From VXRN01 sp963664365 (GTDB lineage: Bacteria; Chloroflexota; Dehalococcoidia; Lucifugimonadales; UBA1123): a stretch of 64,000 nucleotides of DNA. Positions 20,050 through 28,600 of the stretch are shown piece by piece (positions within the stretch are counted from its first letter, which is position 1; each line of letters opens with the position of its first letter). The stretch spans positions 2,604,001 to 2,668,000 of the forward strand of contig OY761144.1 of NCBI GenBank assembly GCA_963664365.1, read 5' to 3'. The translations under genes were made by a program, and so were the position numbers. The notes beneath the pieces were generated by a model. That model worked only from the letters and a program-made list of their open reading frames with translations. It was not told the origin of the DNA and made no database searches.

Positions 20050-20613
20050 CTATTCCTCGAACAAGAAGTCGAACACCGACTGGTCACCCTCATTGGGCCA
20101 TCCTGGCGGAGCTGCCCCTGCGTAGTCGATATAGATTTTGGATCCACCTCGGACGAGTTCATATATTGGAGCGATACCACAACCAGGCACTCTGCATGTT
20201 ACCTTGTCAATCTGTTCGGCGAGGTACACATCATCGGGTAGCTGTATGTCGCGGTCCATCAGATAAAGGGGTCCGCCCATGTTGTGGGGGCCGAAGTCTC
20301 GGGAGTCAATGATTGTTCCATACTCGGTTGTGAAGCAGCGATACCGGAAGGGGCAGTCCGGCCCGGTGATCTCCACAGGGATGAAGGTGGTAGCGGCGGT
20401 GGCAGCAGCAGCGGCGGCGACTGCGGTGGGATCGGGAGTAGGTGGTGGTGTGGGTGACGGAGGGAATGGGTAGAACGGCGGCGGCGCGTAGGGTGGAGTA
20501 GGTTGCTCGCCAGCGGTGGTCGGGGCGCTAGTTGGCCCAGAGTTCAACAGCCCGACCAAAAACGCGGCTATGACCAGAATCACCACGCCCGCTATCAGCA
20601 AAGTCTTGGTCAT
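20050..20613 (-). CDS. signal-anchored exported protein, paralogue 1 of a tandem trio
   Basis: A 187-aa protein of unknown family. N-terminal helix (about 4-24), then a Pro/Thr/Ala-rich linker (PYAPPPFYPFPPSPTPPPTP and an alanine run), then the exported domain: LYLMDRDIQLPDDVYLAEQI, CRVPGCGIAPIYELVRGGSK, IYIDYAGAAPPGW and the end FDFLFEE. Four cysteines could form two disulfides. It begins 23 bases after the recG stop and is probably co-transcribed with fakA-like, degV and recG. Confidence 0.72.
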   Translation of the reverse strand: MTKTLLIAGVVILVIAAFLVGLLNSGPTSAPTTAGEQPTPPYAPPPFYPFPPSPTPPPTPDPTAVAAAAAATAATTFIPVEITGPDCPFRYRCFTTEYGTIIDSRDFGPHNMGGPLYLMDRDIQLPDDVYLAEQIDKVTCRVPGCGIAPIYELVRGGSKIYIDYAGAAPPGWPNEGDQSVFDFLFEE

Positions 20614-20636
20614 GGGTTGGTCTCCTGGAGCACCAT

Positions 20637-23081
20637 TCAGCTGACCTCCGTGATTGAACGCTCCCAGTGTTGCTCGAAGGCTTGCGCCAGCGGTCGGTGC
20701 TCGTCTCTGGACAGGTCGGGGTCTTGGGACAGCAGACGCCGGGACTCACGGTGCGCCATTGAGAGGATGTCTTGGTCGGTGATCTGGGCGACTAGCAGCG
20801 GCGGAATGCCGCTCTGACGGGTGCCTAGATAGTCGCCAGGGCCGCGCAGCTTGAGGTCTTCTTCGGCGAGCGAGAACCCGTCTGAGATGCGTTCTAGGAG
20901 TTTGAGACGCTTCATCGCCTCGGTTCCGGGCGATTCGGACAACAATAGGCAATAGCTCTGGTGTTTTCCACGACCGACTCGGCCCCTGAACTGGTGTAAC
21001 TGCGAAAGACCGAATCGCTCCGCGCCGTCGATCAGCATTACCGTCGCGTTTGGGACGTCTATGCCAACCTCAACGACGGGGGTCGATACCAGTATGTCCG
21101 TGCCGCCCTCCTTGAAGCCGTCCATCACCCTCTGCTTCTCTTGCAGAGACATCCGACCGTGCAGCAGATCGACGCCGAGGTCGGGAAACACATCCGTCGA
21201 AAGCCGCCTGTACTCCTCCTGCGCGGCCTTGGTCTGGATGACCTCGGACTCGTCTATCAGAGGACAGACCACAAACGCCTGCCGTCCCGCTTCGACCTCT
21301 TTGCGGACGAAAGCGTAGGCGGCGGCGCGCCGTTCTTCATCGACGAAGCGGGTCCTGATCGCGCGGCGTCCGGGCGGCATCTGATCTATTACCGAAACGT
21401 CGAGGTCGCCGTGAAGCGCGAGAGCGAGCGATCTCGGAATCGGGGTCGCGCTCATCGCCAGGACGTGCGGACGCTCACCTTTGCCTCGCAGCGCCGCCCT
21501 CTGGAGCACGCCGAATCTGTGCTGTTCGTCCACGACTGCCAGCGCGAGGTTGGGAATGTCCACGGCGTCTTGGATGAGCGCGTGCGTGCCGATGACCACG
21601 TCTATCATTCCGGCGGACATCAGGCTGTGGAGGTCGTCTTTCGCGCGCTTGCGATGGCCGCCGAGCAGCAGGGCGATCACGAGGGGCCTATCGAGTCCGG
21701 CGACTTCGATTCTTTGAATGTTCCCGCCGGACAGGTCGCTCATGTCCGCGCCCAGAAGTCCGCAGACTGTGAGATAGTGCTGCTCGGCGAGAACTTCCGT
21801 CGGGGCCATGAACGCGGCCTGGCGTCCGCTGTGGACGGCGGCCAGAATGGCGACGACCGCCACGACGGTCTTGCCGCTTCCCACGTCGCCTTGCAGCAGC
21901 CGGTTCATCGCGCTGTCGGAGGCGACGTCGGTCAACACGTCTCGCGCGGATTGAAGCTGAGCTTCGGTCAACTCGAAGGGCAGCGAATCTAGGAACGAGC
22001 CGAGCGCGGAGGGGTCGAAGGACAGCGGGACCGCCCCTCCCCTCTCCTTCCATTCCAGACGGCGGCGCACTACGGAAAGCTGCAACAGGAATAGCTCGTC
22101 GAACGCGAGCCTCCGACGGGCGGCGCGAAAGGCGTCCCAGTCGTCCGGGTAGTGCATCTGCCGGACGGCGTGACGCCTTCCGATCAGTCCGTTGCGATGC
22201 AGAACGCCTTCGGGCACGAACTCCCCCAACTGGTCCAGGCACAAGTCCAACGCCCTCTTCACGATTGTACGCAGGACCCGCTGCGAGAGGCCCTGAGTCG
22301 AGGGATACACAGGCGCCAGTCTTCCGGTGTGGATGGCTTGATCGCTGCCGTCGAGAATCTCGTACTCCGGACCCTGGAAGACGGGGCTGCCCATGAACAC
22401 GTTCACTTTGCCGCTCAGCATGACCTTGGCGCCGGACTTGAGTTGAGACGCCAGCCAGGGGTTGTTGAACCATACGGCCCTTATGTTTCCCGTCTCGTCG
22501 CCCAGCACGGCCTGGGTGGACCTCTGCCGTCCGAGCATCGTTTCGCTGGCTTCCCAGACGGTCAGAATCGCGGTCTGATTGTCTCCGGGGAGCAGCTCGG
22601 CGACGGTTCGGATGCTGGAGAAGTCGTTGTGGCGAGTTGGGAAAAGGTGGACGAGGTCTCCGACGGTGGTGACGCCGATTTTTTCGAGTCGGCTGAGGTT
22701 CTTCTTCCAGACTCCCTTGACGGCCGAGACCGGGTCTGACATCTTCAGCGGAGCGCGCGGAGCGCGGCGGCGGGGTCGAGGTTTAGCGGACGGCTCAGAC
22801 TTGGGGGGACGCGCCGCCGACTCGGAACGCGCGGGAGCGCGCCCGTTGCGGGACAGTCGCTCGCGGATCTTCTCGACCGCGCGGTCGGCCCAGTCGGAAC
22901 GCTCGGCAGGTGTCAGCGTCCCATAAGTCGGGATGTCGTCCAGAACCGCGCCGAGTTCCGAGGAAGCGCGCTTCAGGAATGCGTCCAGGCCGCCGATGAC
23001 CGCGCTGTCGTCAAATCCCTTGGCCCGCTCCTGACGCAGTATGTCGTACAGGGACCGGGCGGCGCGCTCAGAATCGGTCAC
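20637..23081 (-). CDS. recG: ATP-dependent DNA helicase RecG
   Basis: Branch-migrating helicase that rescues stalled replication forks; 814 aa from the proposed GTG at 23081. Order of parts: a non-standard helical N-terminal region of about 110 residues with a basic linker (PRPRRRAPRAP), the OB-fold wedge (DLVHLFPTRHNDFSSI..), then the motor with LLQGDVGSGKT (Walker A), DEQHRFGVLQR (DExH box), AMSATPIPRSLAL and QFRGRVGRGKH (motif VI). The family is usually near 690-700 aa, so the extension is notable. The open frame continues to 23372 but that part overlaps degV and is not protein-like. No strong ribosome-binding site precedes GTG 23081; coupling to degV, whose stop is 25 bases upstream, is likely. 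Confidence 0.93.
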   Translation of the reverse strand: MTDSERAARSLYDILRQERAKGFDDSAVIGGLDAFLKRASSELGAVLDDIPTYGTLTPAERSDWADRAVEKIRERLSRNGRAPARSESAARPPKSEPSAKPRPRRRAPRAPLKMSDPVSAVKGVWKKNLSRLEKIGVTTVGDLVHLFPTRHNDFSSIRTVAELLPGDNQTAILTVWEASETMLGRQRSTQAVLGDETGNIRAVWFNNPWLASQLKSGAKVMLSGKVNVFMGSPVFQGPEYEILDGSDQAIHTGRLAPVYPSTQGLSQRVLRTIVKRALDLCLDQLGEFVPEGVLHRNGLIGRRHAVRQMHYPDDWDAFRAARRRLAFDELFLLQLSVVRRRLEWKERGGAVPLSFDPSALGSFLDSLPFELTEAQLQSARDVLTDVASDSAMNRLLQGDVGSGKTVVAVVAILAAVHSGRQAAFMAPTEVLAEQHYLTVCGLLGADMSDLSGGNIQRIEVAGLDRPLVIALLLGGHRKRAKDDLHSLMSAGMIDVVIGTHALIQDAVDIPNLALAVVDEQHRFGVLQRAALRGKGERPHVLAMSATPIPRSLALALHGDLDVSVIDQMPPGRRAIRTRFVDEERRAAAYAFVRKEVEAGRQAFVVCPLIDESEVIQTKAAQEEYRRLSTDVFPDLGVDLLHGRMSLQEKQRVMDGFKEGGTDILVSTPVVEVGIDVPNATVMLIDGAERFGLSQLHQFRGRVGRGKHQSYCLLLSESPGTEAMKRLKLLERISDGFSLAEEDLKLRGPGDYLGTRQSGIPPLLVAQITDQDILSMAHRESRRLLSQDPDLSRDEHRPLAQAFEQHWERSITEVS

Positions 23082-23106
23082 AAGATCACGTGACAGACGC
23101 CGCCGG

Positions 23107-23952
23107 TTAGTCCGAGGCCGACAGCAGCGCAACCCCCAGCGCGTCCGGCCCGACATAGGTGCCCAGCGCGGGTCCGAACTGGACCACCGTCGGCGCCTCG
23201 CCGGAGGTGACGAGCGACTTGACGTCGGCGGCCAGGCGGTCGGCTTCGTCGCGGGAGGTGCTGTACATGATGGCCAACGAGTCCAATGGGGAGAAGTCTT
23301 GGACGGCTCGCCGCAGCCTGACGACGGCCTTTCGCCTGGTTCGCTCCTTGGCCAGGTTATCGACGACGCCATCTAGTACGATGATGATCGGCTTGACTTT
23401 GAGGAGCGACCCCACGAGCGCCTGCGCTCTGCCGATTCTGCCGCCCTTCTGGAGGTATTCGAGCGTATCCAGCAGGGCCATGCACTGGCATCGGTCGATC
23501 GCGTTCTTGGCGACCGCGACGACTTCATCGAGCGAACCGCCTGACTGGGCGGCGCGCGCGGCCTCAATCGCAATCAGCCCGATCCCCATGGACGCTTGCA
23601 GCGTGTCCATGACCTCGACCGGGCATCCGACGTTGGCGTGTTCGGCGCCCTGCTGGGCGGAGTTGAACGTTCCGCTGACTTTGCTAGACACATGCAAAGA
23701 GACGATTGCATCCGCGCCTTCGCTAACCGAAGTGTATGTGTCTGAGAACTCTCCCACGGACGGCTGCGAAGTCGTGGGGAAATCCGGGCCGTTGATGAGC
23801 CTGTCGAAGAACTCGTCGCCAGTCATGTCAACGCCGTCTTTGTATTCGTTGGCGCCGAAATAGACGTTGGCGGGCACGATGGTTATGCCCAGGTCTTCGG
23901 CGAGGTCGGCGGGCAGGTCTGAGGTGCTGTCGGTAACGATTTTGACGGCCAT
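23107..23952 (-). CDS. degV: DegV family fatty-acid-binding protein
   Basis: A 281-aa EDD-fold protein. DegV/FakB proteins hold a fatty acid while the partner kinase FakA phosphorylates it, feeding exogenous fatty acids into phospholipid synthesis. Seen here: VKIVTDSTSDLPADLA at the N-terminus, PTTSQPSVGEF (carboxylate-binding Thr/Ser), SSKVSGTFNSAQ, and VEVMDTLQASMGIGLIA. The probable kinase partner is the next gene upstream (23970-25613), 17 bases away, which makes the assignment coherent. Confidence 0.92.
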   Translation of the reverse strand: MAVKIVTDSTSDLPADLAEDLGITIVPANVYFGANEYKDGVDMTGDEFFDRLINGPDFPTTSQPSVGEFSDTYTSVSEGADAIVSLHVSSKVSGTFNSAQQGAEHANVGCPVEVMDTLQASMGIGLIAIEAARAAQSGGSLDEVVAVAKNAIDRCQCMALLDTLEYLQKGGRIGRAQALVGSLLKVKPIIIVLDGVVDNLAKERTRRKAVVRLRRAVQDFSPLDSLAIMYSTSRDEADRLAADVKSLVTSGEAPTVVQFGPALGTYVGPDALGVALLSASD

Positions 23953-23969
23953 GTGAAGCTCCTTGTCAG

Positions 23970-25613
23970 CTATTCTATCGATAAGAAGAAGTGATAGTGC
24001 GGTTGGCCTCCCTCGACCAACTCGAAGTCCAGTTCAGGGAAGTCGTCGGATATGGACTCGACCAGTCGCTCGGCTTCCGACTCGTCTATCGGCTCTCCCC
24101 AGTACAGGGTCACGATCTCGGATTCATCGTCCGTCGCTCGGTCGAGCAGGCCCTTGAGCGCGTCTTCCACGGAGTCGGCGGCATAGACGAGCGCGCGGTC
24201 TCTGAGGGCCATGATCTGATTCTCGCGGACCGCGACTCCGTCGAGTTCGGCGTCCCTCGAGGCGGGGCATATCTCGCCCGTGACCACGTCGCCGAGCCTG
24301 TCTTCCATCGAGTCGGCGAGGCCGTCGAGCGAGCGGCCTTCGGGGAAGTACTCCAGGGCGGCCGCTATCCCCTGTATTACCGTCCTAGACGGCACAACCT
24401 TGACGCGCTTGGACGACAGGCCCGCGGCCTGCTCGGCGGCCAGCAGAATGTTGGGGTTGTTGGGAAGAAGGAGCACGGAGTCGGAGGGCGCGTCCTCCAC
24501 GGCGCGGAGGAGGTCGGCGACGCTGGGGTTCATGGTATCGCCGCCGCTGACGAAGTTTTCGATTCCCTGGGCTCTCAGGATCTGTTCGAGGCCGTCGCCC
24601 TGAACGACGGCCACGGCGGTCGCGGTCTCCTCGTCGAGTTCGGCTCGGCGGTCGGCGGAGTAGCGGCGTCGCTGCTCGTCCATGTCCTGGATGTTCTCGT
24701 TCGATACCTCTCCAAGCGTCCCCGCGTACGCGACCACCTCGTCCGGGCTGTACGTGTGGACGTGTATCCTGATAAGGTCTTCGGTTCCGATGACGACCGG
24801 GGACTGGCCGAGTTCGAGAAGCCGCGCCATGATGGATTCCTTGCTCAGCCCCTCTCCGGTGAGCAGGAACTGAGTGCAGAACCCGAATTCCTCCTCTTCG
24901 ATGTCTTCGAGGAACTCGGCGGAGATGTTTCCGTCCCCCATGTCCGGCTGAGGCGCAGCCATCATCTCGTCCAAGTCGCCGTCGCCGCGGACGTGGCGGC
25001 GCATCCCTTCGAGTATCACGTAGAAGCCGTACCCTCCGGCGTCAACCAGGTTCGCCTTGGCGAGAACCGGGAGCAGGGTCGGCGTGCGCGCGACCGAGTC
25101 GAGGGCGGCGTGCGCGGACGTTTGGAGAACGGCTTCGAGGTCGTCCGCTTCGACGGACTCCGCGGCGTCGGCGGACTCGCGCATGACGGTAAGGATGGTG
25201 CCCTCTTTCGGATGGCCGATGCCGCCGTAGGCTTGGACCGAGGCGGACGCCAGCGATCGGGAGAAGTCGGCTCCCCCACATTCGTCGCAGCCGTCCAGCG
25301 CGTCCGCCATTCCCATGAAGAAGTGGGAAAGCAGGACTCCGCTGTTGCCGCGTCCGCCCATGAGCGCGGCGCGGGCCATGACGCGGGATGTCGCGGAGAC
25401 CGACTGATGGGTGTCCCGCGCCGCGTTCGCGACGACGTCCCTAAGCGTCAGGTACATGTTGGTGCCGGTGTCGCCGTCGGGCACGGGAAAGACGTTGAGG
25501 CGGTTGAGTTCGGGCACGTTGGCTTCGAGGAGGCGGAGCGCGGACTCGAACATCGCGAGGAGGCCCGGTCCGTCGCAGCTTGTAGGATTCGACTGTGAAG
25601 ATGTCATGCTCAT
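23970..25613 (-). CDS. fakA: DAK2/DhaL-domain kinase (FakA/YloV-like)
   Basis: A 547-aa protein matching FakA, the ATP-dependent fatty acid kinase. The N-terminal DhaL domain has NRLNVFPVPDGDTGTNMYLT (metal-binding Asp residues) and MGGRGNSGVLLSHF (nucleotide loop). A middle domain follows and the C-terminal EDD-like region includes TLYWGEPIDESEAERL. It leads the operon fakA-degV-recG and has a promoter at 25672-25700. The start is the first of two ATGs (25613 or 25607). Confidence 0.92.
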   Translation of the reverse strand: MSMTSSQSNPTSCDGPGLLAMFESALRLLEANVPELNRLNVFPVPDGDTGTNMYLTLRDVVANAARDTHQSVSATSRVMARAALMGGRGNSGVLLSHFFMGMADALDGCDECGGADFSRSLASASVQAYGGIGHPKEGTILTVMRESADAAESVEADDLEAVLQTSAHAALDSVARTPTLLPVLAKANLVDAGGYGFYVILEGMRRHVRGDGDLDEMMAAPQPDMGDGNISAEFLEDIEEEEFGFCTQFLLTGEGLSKESIMARLLELGQSPVVIGTEDLIRIHVHTYSPDEVVAYAGTLGEVSNENIQDMDEQRRRYSADRRAELDEETATAVAVVQGDGLEQILRAQGIENFVSGGDTMNPSVADLLRAVEDAPSDSVLLLPNNPNILLAAEQAAGLSSKRVKVVPSRTVIQGIAAALEYFPEGRSLDGLADSMEDRLGDVVTGEICPASRDAELDGVAVRENQIMALRDRALVYAADSVEDALKGLLDRATDDESEIVTLYWGEPIDESEAERLVESISDDFPELDFELVEGGQPHYHFFLSIE

Positions 25614-25671
25614 AATTCGGTTGCCCGCACTTTTCAGGATATGCTAAGGTTCTAGCGGCCCTCGATTGCCC

Positions 25672-25700
25672 ATTCTAAAGCAATCCATTCAAGCAGTCAA
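25672..25700 (-). promoter_or_regulatory. promoter of the fakA-degV-recG operon
   Basis: Minus-strand -35 TTGACT (25695-25700), 17-bp spacer, -10 TAGAAT (25672-25677), about 60 bases before the fakA start and divergent from rpmB. Confidence 0.6.
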
Positions 25701-25713
25701 AGAGGATGCGCCA

Positions 25714-25905
25714 ATGGCCAGATGCCAGATATGCGACAAGACGGGACAGTCCGGCAACAACGTGAGCCACTCGAAGCGGCGCACGCGCACCCGATGGTTC
25801 GCCAACGTTCAGAGGACGACCGTCATGAGAGACGGCAGGCCGGAGAAGGTCTATGCCTGCACACGCTGCATCAGAACCGAGACCAAGTCGTTGATGCGGG
25901 GCTGA
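25714..25905 (+). CDS. rpmB: 50S ribosomal protein L28
   Basis: A 63-aa ribosomal protein, the normal length for bacterial L28. It begins MARCQICDKTGQSGNNVSHS and has the RTRTRWFANVQ segment. CQIC and CTRC form a four-cysteine zinc site (C+ form of L28). Start at ATG 25714, with AGAGGA upstream; an earlier in-frame start at 25666 would add 16 unrelated residues. Divergent from fakA. Confidence 0.95.
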   Translation: MARCQICDKTGQSGNNVSHSKRRTRTRWFANVQRTTVMRDGRPEKVYACTRCIRTETKSLMRG

Positions 25906-25919
25906 CCGTTTCCAGGTTC

Positions 25920-26010
25920 TTGGGCGGGAGTCTGAAGCAGGATTTTCAGGATTTTGGGATAGGCAGGATTTTAGGCGGGCATGAAGCCCGCCCCTGCGGT
26001 AGGACGTGAA
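25920..26010. repeat. dispersed repeats after rpmB
   Basis: Holds CAGGATTTTCAGGATTTTGG, a variant of the CAGGATTT-GGGATTGGGG repeat also found at 27140-27180, 27243-27285 and (inverted) 61509-61548, followed by the palindrome GGCGGGCATGAAGCCCGCC. It occupies the gap between the convergent rpmB and the 26038 gene. Confidence 0.6.
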
Positions 26011-26037
26011 CCTAAGTACGCATACATGGCCTTAGGG

Positions 26038-27018
26038 TCATGGGTCGGGAGGATCGGGGCCGTTGTGGTCAGGGGCGTCTTGGTCTTCGGAGTGTGATGG
26101 GTACATCCGGGCGAGTTTCTTCCGCCTGCGTTCTTCGATGGCGGGCCATGCCTTCTGTCGTTCGAGCGTCAACTTGATGTTTTCCTCGAACTTTCTGGAC
26201 GCTTCTTCGAGGTAGGGGGTCGGATCGAACCACCTGGGTATCTCGGGCACGTGTATAGGCGGGCCGGGGTTGTCATAGTCAGGGGTGAGTATGCCCTCGT
26301 CCTTCATTCGCTGGACCTTAGCGCGCGCCTCGGCCAGGTCGTCGGGGTCGATGACTCTGACCGGGCGGACGTAGGGTTTCTTCTCGGCGGCCTCGCTCGG
26401 TTTGGGCGCGCGGCCGGTTCCGAGGATGCGGTCTAGCAGGATTCGGGCTGCCCTCGCGCGGTGGTAGGGCGCGACTTTGTGGTCGTCTTCGGCGCGAGCT
26501 ATCTCTTCGAGGGTGTCGCAGAGGGTCTGTCCGTTGTTTGTGATTTCTAGGATGTGTTGTTGGATGGTGAAGCGTATGGAGTTGGGGTCGGAGGCGCTCT
26601 TTTCACCCTCACCCCAGCCCTCTCCCTCAAGGGAGAGGGGGTTTTGGGCGTTGGGGGCTGGGCCGAGGGTGTCGTTCAGGGCGTCTTTGATTTGGGTTAC
26701 GGGCCTGGGGTTTTGGGCGTCGGAGCCGCTCTGCCCCTCTGGATTCCGGCCTTCGCCGGAACGACGGTCGGCGTGATTATTGGATTCCGCTGATTCGGTG
26801 TCGGAGTCGAGGGGCTGCTTGGGGCATTTGCCGAGTCCGCGGTCCAAGAGGACGTTGGCGGCTGCGATGCGGTCGTTGGCGGTGGCCCTTTCGTCTTTGC
26901 CCTGCGCGATGTCATGGAGTATGTCTATTAGGTCGAGGGCGTCGTTGGTCCTCTCGCGCACCATGTTGGCGAAGTGGAGGGCGGGGTTGGATGGTGTCTG
27001 TTGGGTTGTGGTAGTCAT
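26038..27018 (-). CDS. repeat-invaded family protein, copy 1 (small-terminase-like helical repeats)
   Basis: A 326-aa protein, paralogous to 61654-62562 along its whole length. Two helical units resemble each other: one near 28-65 (LIDILHDIAQGKDE...AAANVLLDRGLGKCP) and one near 165-205 (LEEIARAEDDHKV...ARAARILLDRILGTG). The form 'R-x-AAA-x-LLDRGxGK' is like the helical N-terminal domain of phage small terminase-type proteins; this is inference. The C-terminus is charged and ends in Pro/Asp repeats. Two palindromic intergenic elements lie in frame inside it (26739-26767 and 26603-26640), absent from the paralogue. Promoter: TTGACA, 17 bp, TATCAT on the minus strand about 40-70 bases upstream. 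Confidence 0.75.
   Translation of the reverse strand: MTTTTQQTPSNPALHFANMVRERTNDALDLIDILHDIAQGKDERATANDRIAAANVLLDRGLGKCPKQPLDSDTESAESNNHADRRSGEGRNPEGQSGSDAQNPRPVTQIKDALNDTLGPAPNAQNPLSLEGEGWGEGEKSASDPNSIRFTIQQHILEITNNGQTLCDTLEEIARAEDDHKVAPYHRARAARILLDRILGTGRAPKPSEAAEKKPYVRPVRVIDPDDLAEARAKVQRMKDEGILTPDYDNPGPPIHVPEIPRWFDPTPYLEEASRKFEENIKLTLERQKAWPAIEERRRKKLARMYPSHSEDQDAPDHNGPDPPDP
26603..26640. repeat. dispersed palindromic repeat, 'CCCTCTCCCTCAAGGGAGAGGG' type, inside a gene
   Basis: 38-bp element with a perfect inverted core (CCCTCTCCCT/AGGGAGAGGG-like), nearly identical (one difference) to 48996-49033. Here it lies in frame within the 26038-27018 coding sequence. Confidence 0.85.
26739..26767. 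repeat. dispersed palindromic repeat, 'GGATTCCGGCCTTCGCCGGAA' type, inside a gene
   Basis: 29-bp element with stem TTCCGGC/GCCGGAA, one base different from 28485-28513. It lies in frame in the 26038-27018 coding sequence and encodes part of residues about 80-95. Confidence 0.85.
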
Positions 27019-27193
27019 TAGTGAGTAGTGGGTTGTGGACAGTTGTTGCAGTGAATGATAGTGGACATTTGAGCGAATGTCAAGGGTCAGAACTGTGATT
27101 TTTGTGATTGGGGTGATTTCGCTGATTTTGGGCGGGCGTCTGAAGCAGGATTTTCGGGATTGGGGGATGGACAGGATCGGGTTCGGAGATTTT

Positions 27194-27221
27194 GGATTCC
27201 TCGCTGCGCTCGGAATGACAG
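27194..27221 (-). repeat. dispersed repeat, TGTCATTCCGAGCGCAGCGA type
   Basis: Minus-strand copy of the element seen at the end of the tandem array (63006-63031), differing at a few bases (TTCC for TTTC). Confidence 0.75.
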
Positions 27222-27347
27222 AGGGAGCGCGAAGGGTTGTCAGAAGCAGGATTTACGGGATTGGGGCATATTCAGGATGGGGTTGGTGGTGGGTTTGGTT
27301 AGTGCGTAGTGGATAGTAGTTAGTGGATAGTGGGCCCGCGCGGTTTG

Positions 27348-27376
27348 TTGACACGTTGCGGAGTCAAAGCTAAGAT
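27348..27376 (+). promoter_or_regulatory. promoter of the DapA-like gene
   Basis: -35 TTGACA (27348-27353), 17-bp spacer, -10 TAAGAT (27371-27376), about 60 bases before the ATG at 27436. Confidence 0.65.
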
Positions 27377-27435
27377 TATCGAGTCGGGGGTACGGAGCTC
27401 CGGCAGGCGAAATTGTCCCCTCGATGGAGCGATAG

Positions 27436-28410
27436 ATGGCAGAGTACACCAAGTCGGAAGCGATGGACTGGGCGCGCGAGAATCTCAGAGGCCAATGGTC
27501 CACGCTGATGACTCCGTTCACGCCCGACGACGAAATCGACGAAGACGGCCTGCGGCGCAACGTCGCGCACGTCAGGTCGCTTGGCACTCACGGCGCGGGC
27601 TGCACCTGGGGCATGGGCGAGTTCTGGAGCCTGGACCACGAGGAGCGGCTGCGCGTCTATGACATAGTCGCTGAGGAGTCCGCGGGCGAGTGGCCCATCG
27701 GGGCGCACGTTTCGCACACGTCGGCAAGGACGATGATCAGCCTCGCCAAGCACGCGGAGGGCGTCGGGTTCGACCTGCTGATCGTCGGCGCGCCGTACTT
27801 CGTCACCAACACGGAAGACCAGATCGTCGAATGGGTCAAGCTGCTGGCGGACGGCACGGATCTCGCTATCATGTACTACAACTCGCCGCAGTTCGGCACG
27901 CTGATGAGCGCGCAGGGGCTTCAGCGGATATGCGGGATTCCGAACGTCGTCGGGGTGAAGGAAGCCAGCTTCAACCGGGACTTATCGGTAGAGACTCACC
28001 AACTCGTCGGTCGCGACGCCATAATCAGCACGCCGGACGAGTGGATACTGTTCGCGGGCAGAGAGTCGGGGTTCGAGCAGCAGGTCATGTTCGCCAACAC
28101 CTCGGACTGGAGGTTCGACACCCCGGAGAAGAACTACTACGTCCAGTTCATAGACAAGGCGATGCGGGGAGACCTGGACGACGAGTTCTACGACGCTCAC
28201 GTCAAGCCGATCAAGCAGGTCTCGGACAAGTGGTGGGGCTACACGGTCCAGAAGTTTGGAGGGGCGCTGCCCGCGTCCATGTGCAAGTACTGGGGCGAGT
28301 TGATGGGGCTGTCGGGCGGACACGTGCGGCCCCCTCTCGCGGACCTCTCAGACGAAGAGAAGGCGGAGCTAAAGTCGGACGTGGAGACGGCGCTATCTCA
28401 GCTTCCGTGA
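27436..28410 (+). CDS. dihydrodipicolinate synthase/N-acetylneuraminate lyase family protein
   Basis: A 324-aa TIM-barrel class I lyase/aldolase. The Schiff-base lysine is in NVVGVKEASFNRD, the pyruvate-binding pattern precedes it (TWGMGEFWSLDHEERLRV replaces the usual GTTGE-S-L-EE), and IMYYNSPQFG holds the catalytic Tyr. The replacement of the GTTGE motif suggests a substrate other than that of DapA, perhaps a 2-oxo-acid from sugar or aromatic degradation. Own promoter; good ribosome-binding site (GGAG). The neighbours do not indicate a pathway. Confidence 0.88.
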   Translation: MAEYTKSEAMDWARENLRGQWSTLMTPFTPDDEIDEDGLRRNVAHVRSLGTHGAGCTWGMGEFWSLDHEERLRVYDIVAEESAGEWPIGAHVSHTSARTMISLAKHAEGVGFDLLIVGAPYFVTNTEDQIVEWVKLLADGTDLAIMYYNSPQFGTLMSAQGLQRICGIPNVVGVKEASFNRDLSVETHQLVGRDAIISTPDEWILFAGRESGFEQQVMFANTSDWRFDTPEKNYYVQFIDKAMRGDLDDEFYDAHVKPIKQVSDKWWGYTVQKFGGALPASMCKYWGELMGLSGGHVRPPLADLSDEEKAELKSDVETALSQLP

Positions 28411-28484
28411 GGATTGGGCGACCGCGCGGTTCGATAACTAGTACAGGTTCCAGATGTATTTACCTTGCTCAGACTGACCCAATT

Positions 28485-28513
28485 CTGGATTCCGGCCTTC
28501 GCCGGAATGACGG
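28485..28513. repeat. dispersed palindromic repeat, 'GGATTCCGGCCTTCGCCGGAA' type
   Basis: Intergenic copy of 26739-26767 (28 of 29 bases identical). A partial copy (CTGGATTCCGGCC) is at about 47991-48004. Confidence 0.85.
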
Positions 28514-28600
28514 AGGATATAGTTGGCATCCATAAAATCTAAGCGGGCAGAGAACTAGCGTAACGGATTTCAAGGCCCACGCAGTCAGAGGTGGACATCC

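Larger units (their letters stand above)
27019..27435. other. repeat-rich intergenic region between divergent genes
   Basis: No gene seen. From left to right: the copy-1 promoter (minus strand), the AACTGTGATTTTTGTGATTG repeat (27086-27130, related to 61424-61455 and 63098-63122), two CAGGATTT-GGGATTGGGG repeats (27140-27180 and 27243-27285), a TGTCATTCCGAGCG-type element (27194-27221), short TAGTGGATAGT iterations (27300-27335), and the promoter for the next gene (27348-27376). Confidence 0.7.

Noticed and set aside
23991..25598. 535-aa plus-strand frame opposite the fakA-like gene
   Set aside because: It is a composition shadow: GC-rich third positions keep the antisense frame open, and the minus-strand protein has clear DhaL motifs.
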